From positions 1 to 64,000 of the IMG/VR virus record IMGVR_UViG_3300025121_000038: a DNA stretch of 64,000 bases. One strand, written 5' to 3'. The translations under genes were made by a program, and so were the position numbers. How positions within the stretch are numbered: position 1 is the first letter of the stretch; each line of letters opens with the position of its first letter. Below, in pieces: positions 30,303 to 37,480 of this stretch. Source of the stretch: a virus. Below the pieces are notes generated by a model, which worked only from the letters and a program-made list of their open reading frames with translations, was not told the origin of the DNA and did not search any database.

Positions 30303-30976
30303 AATTTAAACAGATGTTTTCTTATAGCCGCCTCAGAAACCCCTAATCTTTTGGCAACCGTAGTTCTATTTGTTAATTTTATTTCTTCCAATAAATCTAT
30401 ATCAGATGGCCAAATTATTTTCTTTTTCTTAGGGAGACTGTTAAAACACTTTTTGCATGTTGAAGCATTCAACGTTATTGTCTTTTGACAATGTGGACAC
30501 TTATTACCAACAAAATCTGTCTTTTTCTTATTACGACCAGCAAAAGTAGGAGTTTGACTATGACAATTTGGACACAACAATCTTAAATTTTCTAACCTAT
30601 TGTCGGTATTAACCCCATTGATATGGTCAAGATGTAAAACCAAGGGTTCACCTTGCCAGATTGAACTTACCCCGCATTTCTCACACTTCTCTTGTATTAT
30701 ATTATCTCGTATCAATTTTGTTTTCAAATCACGAGGTCTAAAGTTGGAATTGTCCCGTAATGGTTCTAATTTTAGACTTTTTCTATCATTAGGTTTCTTC
30801 AAGTCTGAAAGAGACAGGTTTTCTTCAGCCATTCTATTTTTTAATGTCTGACAATTTCCACCGGCTTGTTGCAGACCATAATGTGCTAGAATTTCAGTTA
30901 AAGTCTCACAACTTAAAACAATGTTTTTAAAATTCTCAGAAGAATCTTTCCAAATTGGACTTCGTCGTTTATTCAT
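30299..30976 (-). CDS. HNH homing endonuclease starting directly after a tRNA CCA (225 aa)
   Basis: N-terminal DNA-binding part, CEKCGV zinc pair, HNH core LHLDHINGVNTDNRLENLR with CPNCHSQT, a CPHCQK/CKKC knuckle and a C-terminal HTH (VAKRLGVSEAAIRKHL). Paralogue of 27848-28588. The ATG (30974-30976) is contiguous with the CCA of tRNA-Gln(TTG), so no leader exists outside the tRNA. Its stop is made by bases of the interrupted tRNA downstream. Confidence 0.88.
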   Translation of the reverse strand: MNKRRSPIWKDSSENFKNIVLSCETLTEILAHYGLQQAGGNCQTLKNRMAEENLSLSDLKKPNDRKSLKLEPLRDNSNFRPRDLKTKLIRDNIIQEKCEKCGVSSIWQGEPLVLHLDHINGVNTDNRLENLRLLCPNCHSQTPTFAGRNKKKTDFVGNKCPHCQKTITLNASTCKKCFNSLPKKKKIIWPSDIDLLEEIKLTNRTTVAKRLGVSEAAIRKHLFKL

Positions 30977-31056
30977 TGGCAGACGTGGTAGGATTCGAAC
31001 CTACATAAATGACCTGGGTTCAAAGCCCAGCGCAACGCCAATTTTGCTACACGTCT
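30977..31056 (-). tRNA. tRNA-Gln(TTG)
   Basis: Acceptor AGACGTG/CACGTCT, G73, CCA. Anticodon arm CTGGG-CTTTGAA-CCCAG, T-arm GTAGG-TTCGAAT-CCTAC. Followed at once by the ATG of the HNH gene. Confidence 0.92.
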
Positions 31057-31090
31057 AAAACCTTTTAAAATTACTTCAAACCTGAAATTG

Positions 31091-31102
31091 TGCTACTCCC
31101 CA
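31091..31102 (-). pseudogene. 5' fragment of the interrupted tRNA
   Basis: TGGGGAGTAGCA pairs through its first 7 bases with the 3' acceptor strand at 30237-30243 and shares TAGCA with the 3' portion, suggesting that a tRNA-Gln plus HNH unit entered this tRNA between positions 8 and 12. Confidence 0.45.
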
Positions 31103-31254
31103 ATTATGTTGAGGTCACCTAATTTTCATGTTTGATACACCTCAAGGTCTCAAACACTAGATGGTTTCGTTATCCATCTCCATATTTGCCTTCATGTTCT
31201 CCAAAACACATCTCACATATCATTTTTTACCTTTAATTTCTTCCAAATCTTTAG

Positions 31255-31338
31255 TGGCTGTGGAGAGACTCGAACTCTCACATCCTTTCGGACCCTGGTT
31301 CTGAGCCAGGTGCGTCATACCAATTGCGCTACACAGCC
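31255..31338 (-). tRNA. tRNA-Leu(CAG), type II
   Basis: Acceptor GGCTGTG/CACAGCC, A73, then CTA instead of CCA. Anticodon arm CCTGG-CTCAGAA-CCAGG, long variable arm (GTCC-GAAA-GGAT), T-arm GAGAG-TTCGAGT-CTCTC. Confidence 0.9.
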
Positions 31339-31343
31339 AAATT

Positions 31344-31370
31344 GCCTCTACCGTTGGGCTACACCGGCAT
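31344..31370 (-). pseudogene. tRNA 5' fragment (acceptor strand and D-arm)
   Basis: GCCGGTG-TA-GCC-CAACGGTAGA-GGC, then nothing tRNA-like. The D-arm resembles the short-variable-loop leucine tRNA at 33947. Probably a decayed copy. Confidence 0.45.
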
Positions 31371-31569
31371 TTTTCAAAATAACAAATTACAAATGGTTTG
31401 AAACACTAACAAAGCCATCAAATCATAAGTAACAACGTTAACAAAGACTCCATTCAAAAGTAGGTTCTCAAATGCTTCTTTTATTTTGGTCGTTTCGTTA
31501 TATAACCTTAGTTTAAGGGTTCAAGTTGATAACGAAATCTGTTTCAAGTATCTAAGATATAAAGTTTAT
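31371..31569 (-). ncRNA. Structured intergenic region before tRNA-Pro(GGG) (199 nt)
   Basis: TTTCGTTAT at 31493-31501 pairs with ATAACGAAA at 31529-31537 (9 bp), nested in TTGAAAC/GTTTCAA at 31398/31541. No gene. Confidence 0.35.
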
Positions 31570-31646
31570 TGGTCGGAACGGCGGGATTTGAACCCACGAC
31601 CCCTACCACCCCAAGGTAGTGCTCTACCAAGCTGAGCCACGTTCCG
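31570..31646 (-). tRNA. tRNA-Pro(GGG)
   Basis: Acceptor CGGAACG/CGTTCCG with C1-G72, A73, CCA. Anticodon arm CTACC-TTGGGGT-GGTAG. Confidence 0.9.
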
Positions 31647-31722
31647 TGGTCTAGGTGACTGGATTCGAACCAGCGTGAACCTGCTTCCAACGCAGGTAGG
31701 TCAACCACTGCCTTACACCTAG
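31647..31722 (-). tRNA. tRNA-Pro(TGG), copy 2
   Basis: Acceptor CTAGGTG/CACCTAG with C1-G72, A73, CCA. Anticodon arm CCTGC-GTTGGAA-GCAGG. No spacer to tRNA-Pro(GGG). Confidence 0.85.
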
Positions 31723-31725
31723 ATA

Positions 31726-31929
31726 CTAATCTGTAACAGTCGAATCAATCTCGATGCGGTAATCTCCGCCGTCATAAAGATCATAGCCGAAACATTGAAA
31801 CTGCTTATAATCGATATCAAGGCTAACCTTGGAGAGATCTACATCATCCCCGTACTTGGCCTTAATTGCGTCAATAAGGTCCTGAGCGGTAACCTGGATC
31901 GAACTGCCACACATCAAAAGAGCATCCAT
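31726..31929 (-). CDS. Hypothetical protein (67 aa)
   Basis: ATG behind AAGGAAC. Acidic small protein, TAQDLIDAIKAKYGDDVDL reads like one helix followed by beta strands. It sits among tRNAs with a normal leader. Unrecognised. Confidence 0.6.
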   Translation of the reverse strand: MDALLMCGSSIQVTAQDLIDAIKAKYGDDVDLSKVSLDIDYKQFQCFGYDLYDGGDYRIEIDSTVTD

Positions 31930-32012
31930 GATAAAGTTCCTTTTTGGTTTTAAGGTTTGTTTATCGTAAACGTTCTTTCCTACAAAGAAATCAGATAAGT
32001 TCTGAAATAAAT

Positions 32013-32086
32013 TGGAGCGGATGGAGAGAATCGAACTCTCACCTTCTGCATGGCAAGCAGATACACTACCATTGTGTTACACCCGC
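32013..32086 (-). tRNA. tRNA-Gly(GCC)
   Basis: Acceptor GCGGGTG/CATCCGC, U73, CCA. Anticodon loop TTGCCAT with stem CTGCT/GCAGA-type pairing; T-arm GAGAG-TTCGATT-CTCTC. Confidence 0.88.
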
Positions 32087-32091
32087 AAATG

Positions 32092-32160
32092 TGAGATGGT
32101 TACAACCAACGGCAGTGAGCTGTAGCAACGACGGGCCTACTAATTATCCGTCTCATCTCA
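32092..32160 (-). ncRNA. Small structured RNA module after tRNA-Pro (69 nt)
   Basis: 7-bp closing stem TGAGATG/CATCTCA; the 5' end is the base directly after the CCA of tRNA-Pro at 32161. No tRNA fold seen inside. Confidence 0.45.
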
Positions 32161-32235
32161 TGGTCAGGGTGGCTGGGATCGAACCAGCGACCGCCTGCTT
32201 CCAAGGCAGGAAAGCTACCACTGCTCTACACCCTG
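32161..32235 (-). tRNA. tRNA-Pro(TGG), copy 3
   Basis: Acceptor CAGGGTG/CACCCTG with C1-G72, A73, CCA. Anticodon arm CCTGC-CTTGGAA-GCAGG. Confidence 0.85.
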
Positions 32236-32293
32236 ATTGCGGACACCGTGAAAACGATGTCTGAACTCCTTGTACACATGGTACATGAGCTAA

Positions 32294-32424
32294 AGCTTAT
32301 TATCAATCACTAATAGAAGCCATCTGTCAAGGTTTTCACAATTGAATAGATTTAGATCCTATTAGCTGAGCTAGTTGCATCCCTTATGTCCCTTAATGGG
32401 ACTCTGGTTAGCAAATAATAAGCT
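32294..32424 (-). ncRNA. Structured RNA module after tRNA-Leu(CAA) (131 nt)
   Basis: Perfect 10-bp closing stem AGCTTATTAT/ATAATAAGCT; starts 1 nt after the CCA. Inner stems CTAATAG/CTATTAG and GTCCC-TTAAT-GGGAC. GTTTTCAC inside could also pair with GTGAAAAC just outside at 32248. Confidence 0.55.
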
Positions 32425-32425
32425 A

Positions 32426-32512
32426 TGGTAGCTGTGGTCGGATTCGAACCGACACGTCCATTACAGACACGGATTTTGAGTCCGCTTCGTCATGCCAATT
32501 GCGTACACAGCC
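32426..32512 (-). tRNA. tRNA-Leu(CAA), type II
   Basis: Acceptor GGCTGTG/CACAGCT, A73, CCA. Anticodon arm GCGGA-CTCAAAA-TCCGT, long variable arm, T-arm GTCGG-TTCGAAT-CCGAC. Confidence 0.92.
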
Positions 32513-32710
32513 ACAAAATTAATTGTCGAGTTTACCTTTACATCAAATCCGGTGCCACCGTAGGTTTCCCGGTTTGGTACTGGAACCACAAGAGGATTGG
32601 TTACCCCTACTTTTTCGGCTTAGTGCCTATGCCTCTAGTTGGGCTATGTGGTTTAAAATGAGGTGCAAGTTGTTAACATTTTATTCTGTCCATACACCTG
32701 TGTTTTAATA
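32513..32710 (-). ncRNA. Spacer between tRNA-Ala and tRNA-Leu (198 nt), weakly structured
   Basis: AACCACA can pair with TGTGGTT about 60 nt away and short GC-rich stems are present. No gene or clear closing stem. Confidence 0.25.
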
Positions 32711-32790
32711 TGGTGGAGCACCTGGGATTTGAACCCAGCTAAATATCCGAATTGCAAGTCCGGCGACCACCCCTAGCAGTCTCGTGCCCC
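32711..32790 (-). tRNA. tRNA-Ala(TGC), copy 2
   Basis: Acceptor GGGGCAC/GTGCTCC with the G3-U70 pair, A73, CCA. Anticodon arm CCGGA-CTTGCAA-TTCGG. Confidence 0.88.
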
Positions 32791-32812
32791 ATAAATATGT
32801 TTCTACCAAAAC

Positions 32813-32889
32813 TGGTGGCCGTGAGAAGATTTGAACTTCCACTGAACAGGCTCTCAACCTGCTTCCTCTGCCAGTTGGGATACACGGCC
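32813..32889 (-). tRNA. tRNA with Leu anticodon GAG and short variable loop
   Basis: Acceptor GGCCGTG/CACGGCC, A73, CCA. Anticodon arm GCAGG-TTGAGAG-CCTGT, variable loop only TCAGT (5 nt), T-arm GGAAG-TTCAAAT-CTTCT. Bacterial leucine tRNAs normally have a long variable arm, so this is a class I scaffold with a leucine anticodon. Confidence 0.85.
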
Positions 32890-32942
32890 AATTTGAGTGT
32901 GATGTTCACACTCGTTTCTATATTCAATTGTCAAAGATCTAA

Positions 32943-32966
32943 TGGGGTGCTATGAGAGAGTTGAAA
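32943..32966 (-). pseudogene. tRNA-His 3'-end fragment with original CCA
   Basis: Minus strand TTCAACTCTCTCATAGCAC-C-CCA, a copy of the 3' end of the tRNA-His at 33651-33722. The copy keeps CCA, while the intact gene lacks it. Confidence 0.75.
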
Positions 32967-32996
32967 ACTAATTTTCTCTTTATAACTTACCCATTT

Positions 32997-33710
32997 ATGA
33001 TAAAAAAATTTACATATGACCAATATAACCAAGCTAAAAGTCTAGATAATCTATTACTAGAATGTCTATTTTGTAAACAAGATTTTCTATGTACAAAACG
33101 AAATATTAAGCATGCATTACTCAACTCAACAAAAGACAAACGAAAATTCTGTACATTAAAATGTAGCAAAGAATATTTAAAGTCACTAAACTTCATTATT
33201 TGTTCTTATTGTAACAATAAATCACATAGACAAAAAGCTCTTATAAATGTTGGCAATAATTTTTGTACTCAATCATGTGCGGCAAAATACAATAATGCAC
33301 ATAAAACAAAAGGTACTAGAAGATCCAAACTTGAACAATGGTTAGAAATAAAATTACTTGAACTTTATCCAGACTTAGAATTTCACTTCAATAAAACAGA
33401 TGCTATAAATGCTGAGCTTGACATATACATACCAAGTCTTAAACTGGCTTTTGAGCTAAATGGTATCTTTCATTATGAACCAATCTATGGTCAAGATAAA
33501 TTAGATAAAATTCAATCTAATGATCACAGAAAATTTCAAGCATGTATAGAACATGACATATCCCTTTGTATTATTGATACATCAAATCAACTTTATTTCA
33601 AAGAACAAACATCTAAAAAATATTTAGACATTATAACTAATATAATTGAGGGTGCTATGAGAGAGTTGAACTCTCGTATTCGGATCCACAAACCGACGTT
33701 CTACCGTTGA
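32997..33710 (+). CDS. Homing-type PD-(D/E)XK (Vsr-like) endonuclease, copy 2 (about 237 aa)
   Basis: Same plan as 14508-15173: CLFCKQ, CTLKC, CSYC and CTQSC zinc pairs, then an almost identical core AELDIYIPSLKLAFELNG. The start at 32997 aligns with that of the paralogue; a longer frame would begin in the tRNA fragment. The last 18 codons are antisense tRNA-His sequence. Plus strand. Confidence 0.82.
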   Translation: MIKKFTYDQYNQAKSLDNLLLECLFCKQDFLCTKRNIKHALLNSTKDKRKFCTLKCSKEYLKSLNFIICSYCNNKSHRQKALINVGNNFCTQSCAAKYNNAHKTKGTRRSKLEQWLEIKLLELYPDLEFHFNKTDAINAELDIYIPSLKLAFELNGIFHYEPIYGQDKLDKIQSNDHRKFQACIEHDISLCIIDTSNQLYFKEQTSKKYLDIITNIIEGAMRELNSRIRIHKPTFYR

Positions 33711-33722
33711 ACTAATAACACC
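33651..33722 (-). tRNA. tRNA-His(GTG)
   Basis: Acceptor GTGTTAT/ATAGCAC with the extra G-1:C73 pair typical of histidine. Anticodon loop TTGTGGA. T-arm GAGAG-TTCAACT-CTCTC. No CCA encoded; the 3' part was probably supplied by the inserted nuclease gene. Confidence 0.88.
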
Positions 33723-33946
33723 ATAATTTAGAACTGATATTAACAATTACCTTGAGTTGTTAATACCTATAGCAGAGTCTAGAACTTAAGATCTGCCTCG
33801 TAGTGTTCACACCATACCATTTTTATTGGTAGAGAGGTGTCGTCCACATCTCTTTTCAGAAATGCACTCCCCTAAGTATAGGATGCAGAGTGTCAAGGGT
33901 TTCGCATCCTTAGTGTTGAAGTCAGTAGTTCCGTACCGTATCAACT
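33723..33946 (-). ncRNA. Structured intergenic region before tRNA-Leu (224 nt)
   Basis: A 9-bp TATTAACAA/TTGTTAATA hairpin, GGATGC/GCATCC, GCAGA/TCTGC and, next to the tRNA CCA, GTTGA/TCAAC stems. No gene. Confidence 0.4.
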
Positions 33947-34022
33947 TGGTGCCCCTCCCCGAATTCGAATCGGGACTTTACAGATTTTAAGTCTGTTGCC
34001 TCTGCCGTTGGGCTAGAAGGGC
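33947..34022 (-). tRNA. tRNA with Leu anticodon TAA and short variable loop
   Basis: Acceptor GCCCTTC/GAGGGGC, A73, CCA. Anticodon arm ACAGA-CTTAAAA-TCTGT, variable loop AAAGT, T-arm CCCGA-TTCGAAT-TCGGG. Class I scaffold with a leucine anticodon. Confidence 0.87.
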
Positions 34023-34099
34023 ATATTGTCTTGCTTACTCATTATACAACATACAGGCTTATAAGTGCGAATGGTCTATAAACTTATTCAGCCTATTTT

Positions 34100-34128
34100 T
34101 GGTGGTCCTGGAGAGTATCGATCTCTCG
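34100..34128 (-). pseudogene. tRNA T-arm and 3' end fragment
   Basis: GAGAG-ATCGATA-CTCTC T-arm, CAGGACC acceptor strand, A73, CCA, directly after the stop of the nuclease gene. No 5' half with GGTCCTG was found nearby. Confidence 0.65.
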
Positions 34129-34818
34129 CTACTGATAATGTATCCATTTATATATCTTCTTAGACTTTATAAGAGTCACAGTACTTCTAGACACTCCGTA
34201 TTCAAAAGCTAATTCTTTATGTAATTTATCAGTATGATATATCTCTAATGCTTGTTCTTTCGTTAATTTTAAAGGTTTGCCATCTAGACCATGAGTCCAA
34301 ACATCCCCTTTTTCTGACATAATTCTATTCGTATTATACAATCCAAAACAAGACTTTGAACAAAAAGGTAGTACATTATATTTGACATCTCTAGAAAAAA
34401 TCTTTTGACAATATGTACATTTAAACTCATGTTTAGGTTTAAAATTATCATATAAAATGTGATAATTTTTTGTTCCAAATTTATTCTTTACATAATCGAA
34501 AGCGAACTGTAAATCTTTTTCACGCAAAACTATTACTGTAAAACCATGATGTTCTGCTACTTTAGTTTTTGCTTCTACCTTCGAAGGAAGTTCATACCCT
34601 TTTATTTCTATTATGGTTTTATAGTCATCAAGTAAAAAATCAGGGACATACTTCAACCCATTATTTTCTAATATGCCAGAAAATCTTGTAAAGTTAATAT
34701 TATGGTCTAAAGCATATACTACCCAACATAATTCATATGTTGACCCACAATAAATACCTTTATAATAACCATGTTTTGATCTTCCAGATCCTTTTCTATA
34801 CCCACCAATTTGTTTCAT
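34129..34818 (-). CDS. PD-(D/E)XK homing-type nuclease starting directly after a tRNA CCA (229 aa)
   Basis: Nuclease core YVPDFLLDDYKTIIEIKGYE near residue 55 (PD...ExK), CTYCQK/CSKSC zinc knuckle near residue 135 and a C-terminal HTH (LAFEYGVSRSTVTLI). ATG at 34816-34818 is contiguous with the CCA of tRNA-Glu(TTC). Its TAG stop is followed at once by a tRNA T-arm. Confidence 0.82.
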   Translation of the reverse strand: MKQIGGYRKGSGRSKHGYYKGIYCGSTYELCWVVYALDHNINFTRFSGILENNGLKYVPDFLLDDYKTIIEIKGYELPSKVEAKTKVAEHHGFTVIVLREKDLQFAFDYVKNKFGTKNYHILYDNFKPKHEFKCTYCQKIFSRDVKYNVLPFCSKSCFGLYNTNRIMSEKGDVWTHGLDGKPLKLTKEQALEIYHTDKLHKELAFEYGVSRSTVTLIKSKKIYKWIHYQ

Positions 34819-34892
34819 TGGTGCTCTCGGAGGGTGTCGATCCCTCGTTACCAGATTGAAAGCCTAGCGTTCTACTGTTGAACTACGAGAGA
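34819..34892 (-). tRNA. tRNA-Glu(TTC), copy 2
   Basis: Six acceptor pairs (CTCTCG/CGAGAG) with a mismatch at 1-72, A73, CCA. Anticodon arm CTAGG-CTTTCAA-TCTGG. T-loop ATCGACA is unusual. CCA touches the nuclease ATG. Confidence 0.8.
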
Positions 34893-34907
34893 AAACTTTC
34901 AAAAAAC

Positions 34908-35012
34908 TAGTGAGTACGGGAGGAATCGAACCTCATTGCACCCTTGCCATCTGTAGGAATCGAACCTACAATTACAGACGTCTCTGTAGTCACCTGACTT
35001 TCATACTCACTA
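34908..35012 (-). ncRNA. tRNA-like RNA with two T-arm hairpins (105 nt)
   Basis: Closed by 9 bp TAGTGAGTA/TACTCACTA. In order on the minus strand: GTC/GAC hairpin, TACAGA-GACG-TCTGTA, T-arm TGTAGG-TTCGATT-CCTACA, a linker, and a second T-arm GAGG-TTCGATT-CCTC. No anticodon. Both T-loops have the standard TTCGATT sequence. Confidence 0.55.
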
Positions 35013-35055
35013 AAAATGGTGGCGTTTAATGGATGCTACACGCCAAAGTCTAATC

Positions 35056-35179
35056 ATGAACATTAAGGATTCGAACCTCAGTCTCTGAAGAGCGATAAAG
35101 GCCTCCGATGGCTTCGGGATTCGAACCCTCTTTATCGACTTATAACATCAGTGCTCTCCCGTTGAGCTATTTTGTTCAT
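35056..35179 (-). ncRNA. tRNA-like RNA with a T-arm embedded in its variable region (124 nt)
   Basis: ATGAACA/TGTTCAT ends, a normal D-arm GCTC-AACGGGA-GAGC, an anticodon-like GAT-GTTATAA-GTC, then an 8-bp hairpin CGATAAAG/CTTTATCG enclosing GGG-TTCGAAT-CCC and GCC/GGC, and a final T-arm TGAGG-TTCGAAT-CCTTA. Either a tRNA with a second T-arm inserted or a new tRNA-like class. Confidence 0.5.
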
Positions 35180-35193
35180 TTTAAAACGCCCCT

Positions 35194-35312
35194 GCATTGT
35201 TTCAACATAGTTTCTCTCGGGTCAAGAGCTATGCTATGTGTAGATAAAACAATGCTGCATCCAACCCTGCTCTCTGTCAGTCCGGTTTCTCGTGGGTCAC
35301 AAGCTATGCCGG
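35194..35312 (-). ncRNA. Pair of hairpins with a UGACCC loop
   Basis: Two related hairpins read on the minus strand as CTCT-TGACCCG-AGAG (35214-35228) and CTTG-TGACCCA-CGAG (35289-35303). Each is preceded by CATAG or GCATAG and followed by AAA, and each is held in an outer stem (ACATAG/CTATGT; CCGG/CCGG). Stems covary and the second has a G-U pair only in minus-strand RNA. GCATTGTTT/AAACAATGC encloses the first. Confidence 0.55.
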
Positions 35313-35335
35313 GTTTTACAACAATGAGCTAATAC

Positions 35336-35999
35336 CTACTTAATAAACTCTACTGAGTGGGTTTCAACAAATGACCCTTTATGTATTTTAATACATAAAG
35401 TAGTAAAAGTTGGCCTTGTTAGGGCTCATTTACTCTACACAAATGTTTCTACCTCGTCTAACCTATTATACTACAGTTACATAACTGTAGTATACTCTAA
35501 AATATATAACATATAATAACAAAATATAAGATAAATTTGGAGGAAGTTGGTCTTATGAGGACGCGTCCTCCGTTTTTTATTAGTTGCTAACTCTTCTAAA
35601 TCTCTACAATGGGTTAGCATTCATTGTAGCGGAAGCATTACTTTCAACAAGCCCTCAGTCACTGTTACACCTTTTACAGTGTCCATCAACGCGTCCTAAA
35701 ACGCTCAGACGTACTTTATCAGTACCGTTTTAAGGGCTCTCCAGTTTTTCTTCCGTCGCTCACAAGTGCTTGTCTTTTCCCCGCGTTACTTTGCATTTCT
35801 CGCGATTATTTAAGTCAAAACACTAATTTGCTTTTTTGCCCTTTGGAAGTGGATAATGGCTCGACCCTTTCAGGTATTAGCAACTGGGTCCATTATGCCG
35901 CTTTTGTTCCGCTCTTTACTTCCATCGTTCATATAATACTAACGAACTACTATCAAAGTTAATCAGAGAGATTCTAAATTATTTTAAAATTATCCAAAA
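35336..35999 (-). ncRNA. 660-nt non-coding region rich in palindromes, downstream of the tuf gene cluster
   Basis: No gene found. Hairpins: CTTTATGTATT/AATACATAAAG (35377-35400), a 13-bp TATACTACAGTTA stem (35467-35494), palindrome GAGGACGCGTCCTC (35557-35570) followed on the plus strand by T6, and a long hairpin 35845-35923 with GGAAGT/ACTTCC and ATAATGG/CCATTAT. Which strand is transcribed is unclear. Confidence 0.45.
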
Positions 36000-36290
36000 T
36001 CATTCAGACAAATTCTTGAACCCAGGTAAAAATCGAACCCCCACCGTCGCAACAATAGAAGGTCTCCATACCATGCCACATTTTTGACATGCATGAGTAT
36101 GATGTGCTTTTGTTTCAAACTCACCCGTATCTATATGTCTTTCGCCACATGAAGGACACCATAGCAACATCGGTATAGGCCTGGACAATACAAAGACTGC
36201 CTCTGTAAGGTCTTTTAAAGTAAACAGTACAGGGGCAGTCTTAATAGTTTCTACGCCCTCAATTATCTTGCGCAGATAGTCCTGGTTCAT
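36000..36290 (-). CDS. Phage zinc-ribbon protein of the GERHID type (96 aa)
   Basis: [17 protein letters not shown] then [12 protein letters not shown] gives a four-Cys zinc site, with the ending [12 protein letters not shown] recognise this as a widespread small phage protein of unknown role. Overlaps the tuf stop by 4 nt, so it is co-translated with EF-Tu. Confidence 0.75.
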   Translation of the reverse strand: MNQDYLRKIIEGVETIKTAPVLFTLKDLTEAVFVLSRPIPMLLWCPSCGERHIDTGEFETKAHHTHACQKCGMVWRPSIVATVGVRFLPGFKNLSE

Positions 36291-37480
36291 ACATTACCAA
36301 TATTAGTGATCACCCCAGCCCCAATGGTACGACTACCTTCTCTAACCGCGAAGCGAGAGTTCACCTCAAAGCCAGCTGGTTTATTCAGTTCAACCTTGAT
36401 AGTAGTACGGTCACCTGGGTTGACACACTCTAACCCTTCTGGAAGAGTGATTACCCCAGTAACATCTGTAGTACCGAAATAGAATTGAGGTCTATACCCA
36501 CTCTTGAATGGTTTCTCACGACCCCCTTCTTTTGCGGTCAAGGTATAAAACTCAGCCTCGAATTTTGCATTGCTTCTAATAGACCCAGGAGCGGCCAAAA
36601 CTTGACCTCTCCGTATCTCGTCTCTCTTAACCCCACGGAGCAACATACCGATGTTCATACCAGCAAGACCTTCCGGTACATCTTTACGGAACATCTGGAC
36701 TCCTGTAACGACTACCTTTCTGGGTTTGCCACCCTCGTCTTCGGTAAGACCTACTATCTCAACCTCGTCTCCGATCTTGACCTTACCACGGTCAATACGG
36801 CCTGTAGCTACCGTACCACGCCCAGATATTGTAACAACGTCTTCTACCGACATTCGGAACGGAGAGTCCATATCTCTAACAGGCTCTGGAATAGTATTGT
36901 CCAAAGCATCCATCAATTCTGGGATGGATCCGATCCAAGGGCTAGTCCAGTCTCCTGCATTAGCCGCTTCAAGAGCCTTAAGAGCGGATCCTCTCACGAA
37001 CTTGACATCAGTATACCCATAGCTCTCGAGGATTTCGTTTGCTTCCATTTCTACGAGAGACAAGAGCTCTTCGTCTTCACAACGATCAACTTTGTTCACG
37101 AAAACAACGATATGCTTTACCCCTACTTGAGATGCAAGCAATACGTGTTCCTTGGTTTGGGGCTCAGGTCCTTGAGATCCATCGACCAAAAGTATAGCAC
37201 CGTCCATCTGAGCAGCACCCGTGATCATGTTCTTGATGTAGTCAGCATGTCCTGGACAGTCAATATGTGCATAATGTCTGTTCTTTGTTACATACTCTAC
37301 GTGAGCGGTATTGATTGTAATACCACGAGCTTTTTCTTCAGGAGCTTTATCTATTTGATCATAGTTAAGGGCTTGCCCACCATGTTCTTTAGCCTGTATC
37401 TTTGTGATAGCTGCCGTAAGAGTGGTTTTACCATGGTCGATGTGACCTATACTTCCGACTGTTAACATTACTCTACCCAT
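36287..37480 (-). CDS. tuf: Elongation factor Tu (397 aa)
   Basis: GTPase that carries aminoacyl-tRNA to the ribosome. Complete three-domain length. G1 GHIDHGKTT, switch [14 protein letters not shown]3 DCPGHADY with the catalytic His, G4 NKVD and G5 GSALKAL are present, as are domain 2 ([13 protein letters not shown]) and the domain 3 end [18 protein letters not shown] at 37478-37480 with GGAG upstream; a longer frame starts in the leader and is rejected. Few viruses carry a full EF-Tu. In this context it may favour phage tRNAs or resist host-targeted EF-Tu inactivation. Confidence 0.97.
   Translation of the reverse strand: MGRVMLTVGSIGHIDHGKTTLTAAITKIQAKEHGGQALNYDQIDKAPEEKARGITINTAHVEYVTKNRHYAHIDCPGHADYIKNMITGAAQMDGAILLVDGSQGPEPQTKEHVLLASQVGVKHIVVFVNKVDRCEDEELLSLVEMEANEILESYGYTDVKFVRGSALKALEAANAGDWTSPWIGSIPELMDALDNTIPEPVRDMDSPFRMSVEDVVTISGRGTVATGRIDRGKVKIGDEVEIVGLTEDEGGKPRKVVVTGVQMFRKDVPEGLAGMNIGMLLRGVKRDEIRRGQVLAAPGSIRSNAKFEAEFYTLTAKEGGREKPFKSGYRPQFYFGTTDVTGVITLPEGLECVNPGDRTTIKVELNKPAGFEVNSRFAVREGSRTIGAGVITNIGNV

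Noticed and set aside
24072-35332. Many short plus-strand frames with RTREVVGSIP-like peptides
   Set aside because: These are antisense translations of tRNA T-arms, a common false-gene pattern.
35557-35582. Plus-strand terminator (GAGGACGCGTCCTC followed by T6)
   Set aside because: No plus-strand gene ends upstream of it. It may be part of a structured RNA, so it is only described in the non-coding region.
36000-36050. tRNA fragment at the end of the zinc-ribbon gene (GGTTCGATT-like sequence)
   Set aside because: The encoded ending [11 protein letters not shown] is a normal part of this phage protein family and no other tRNA arm is present.
36485-37465. Long plus-strand frame opposite tuf (326 codons)
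   Set aside because: It is the mirror of the EF-Tu gene, with no ribosome site and improbable composition.
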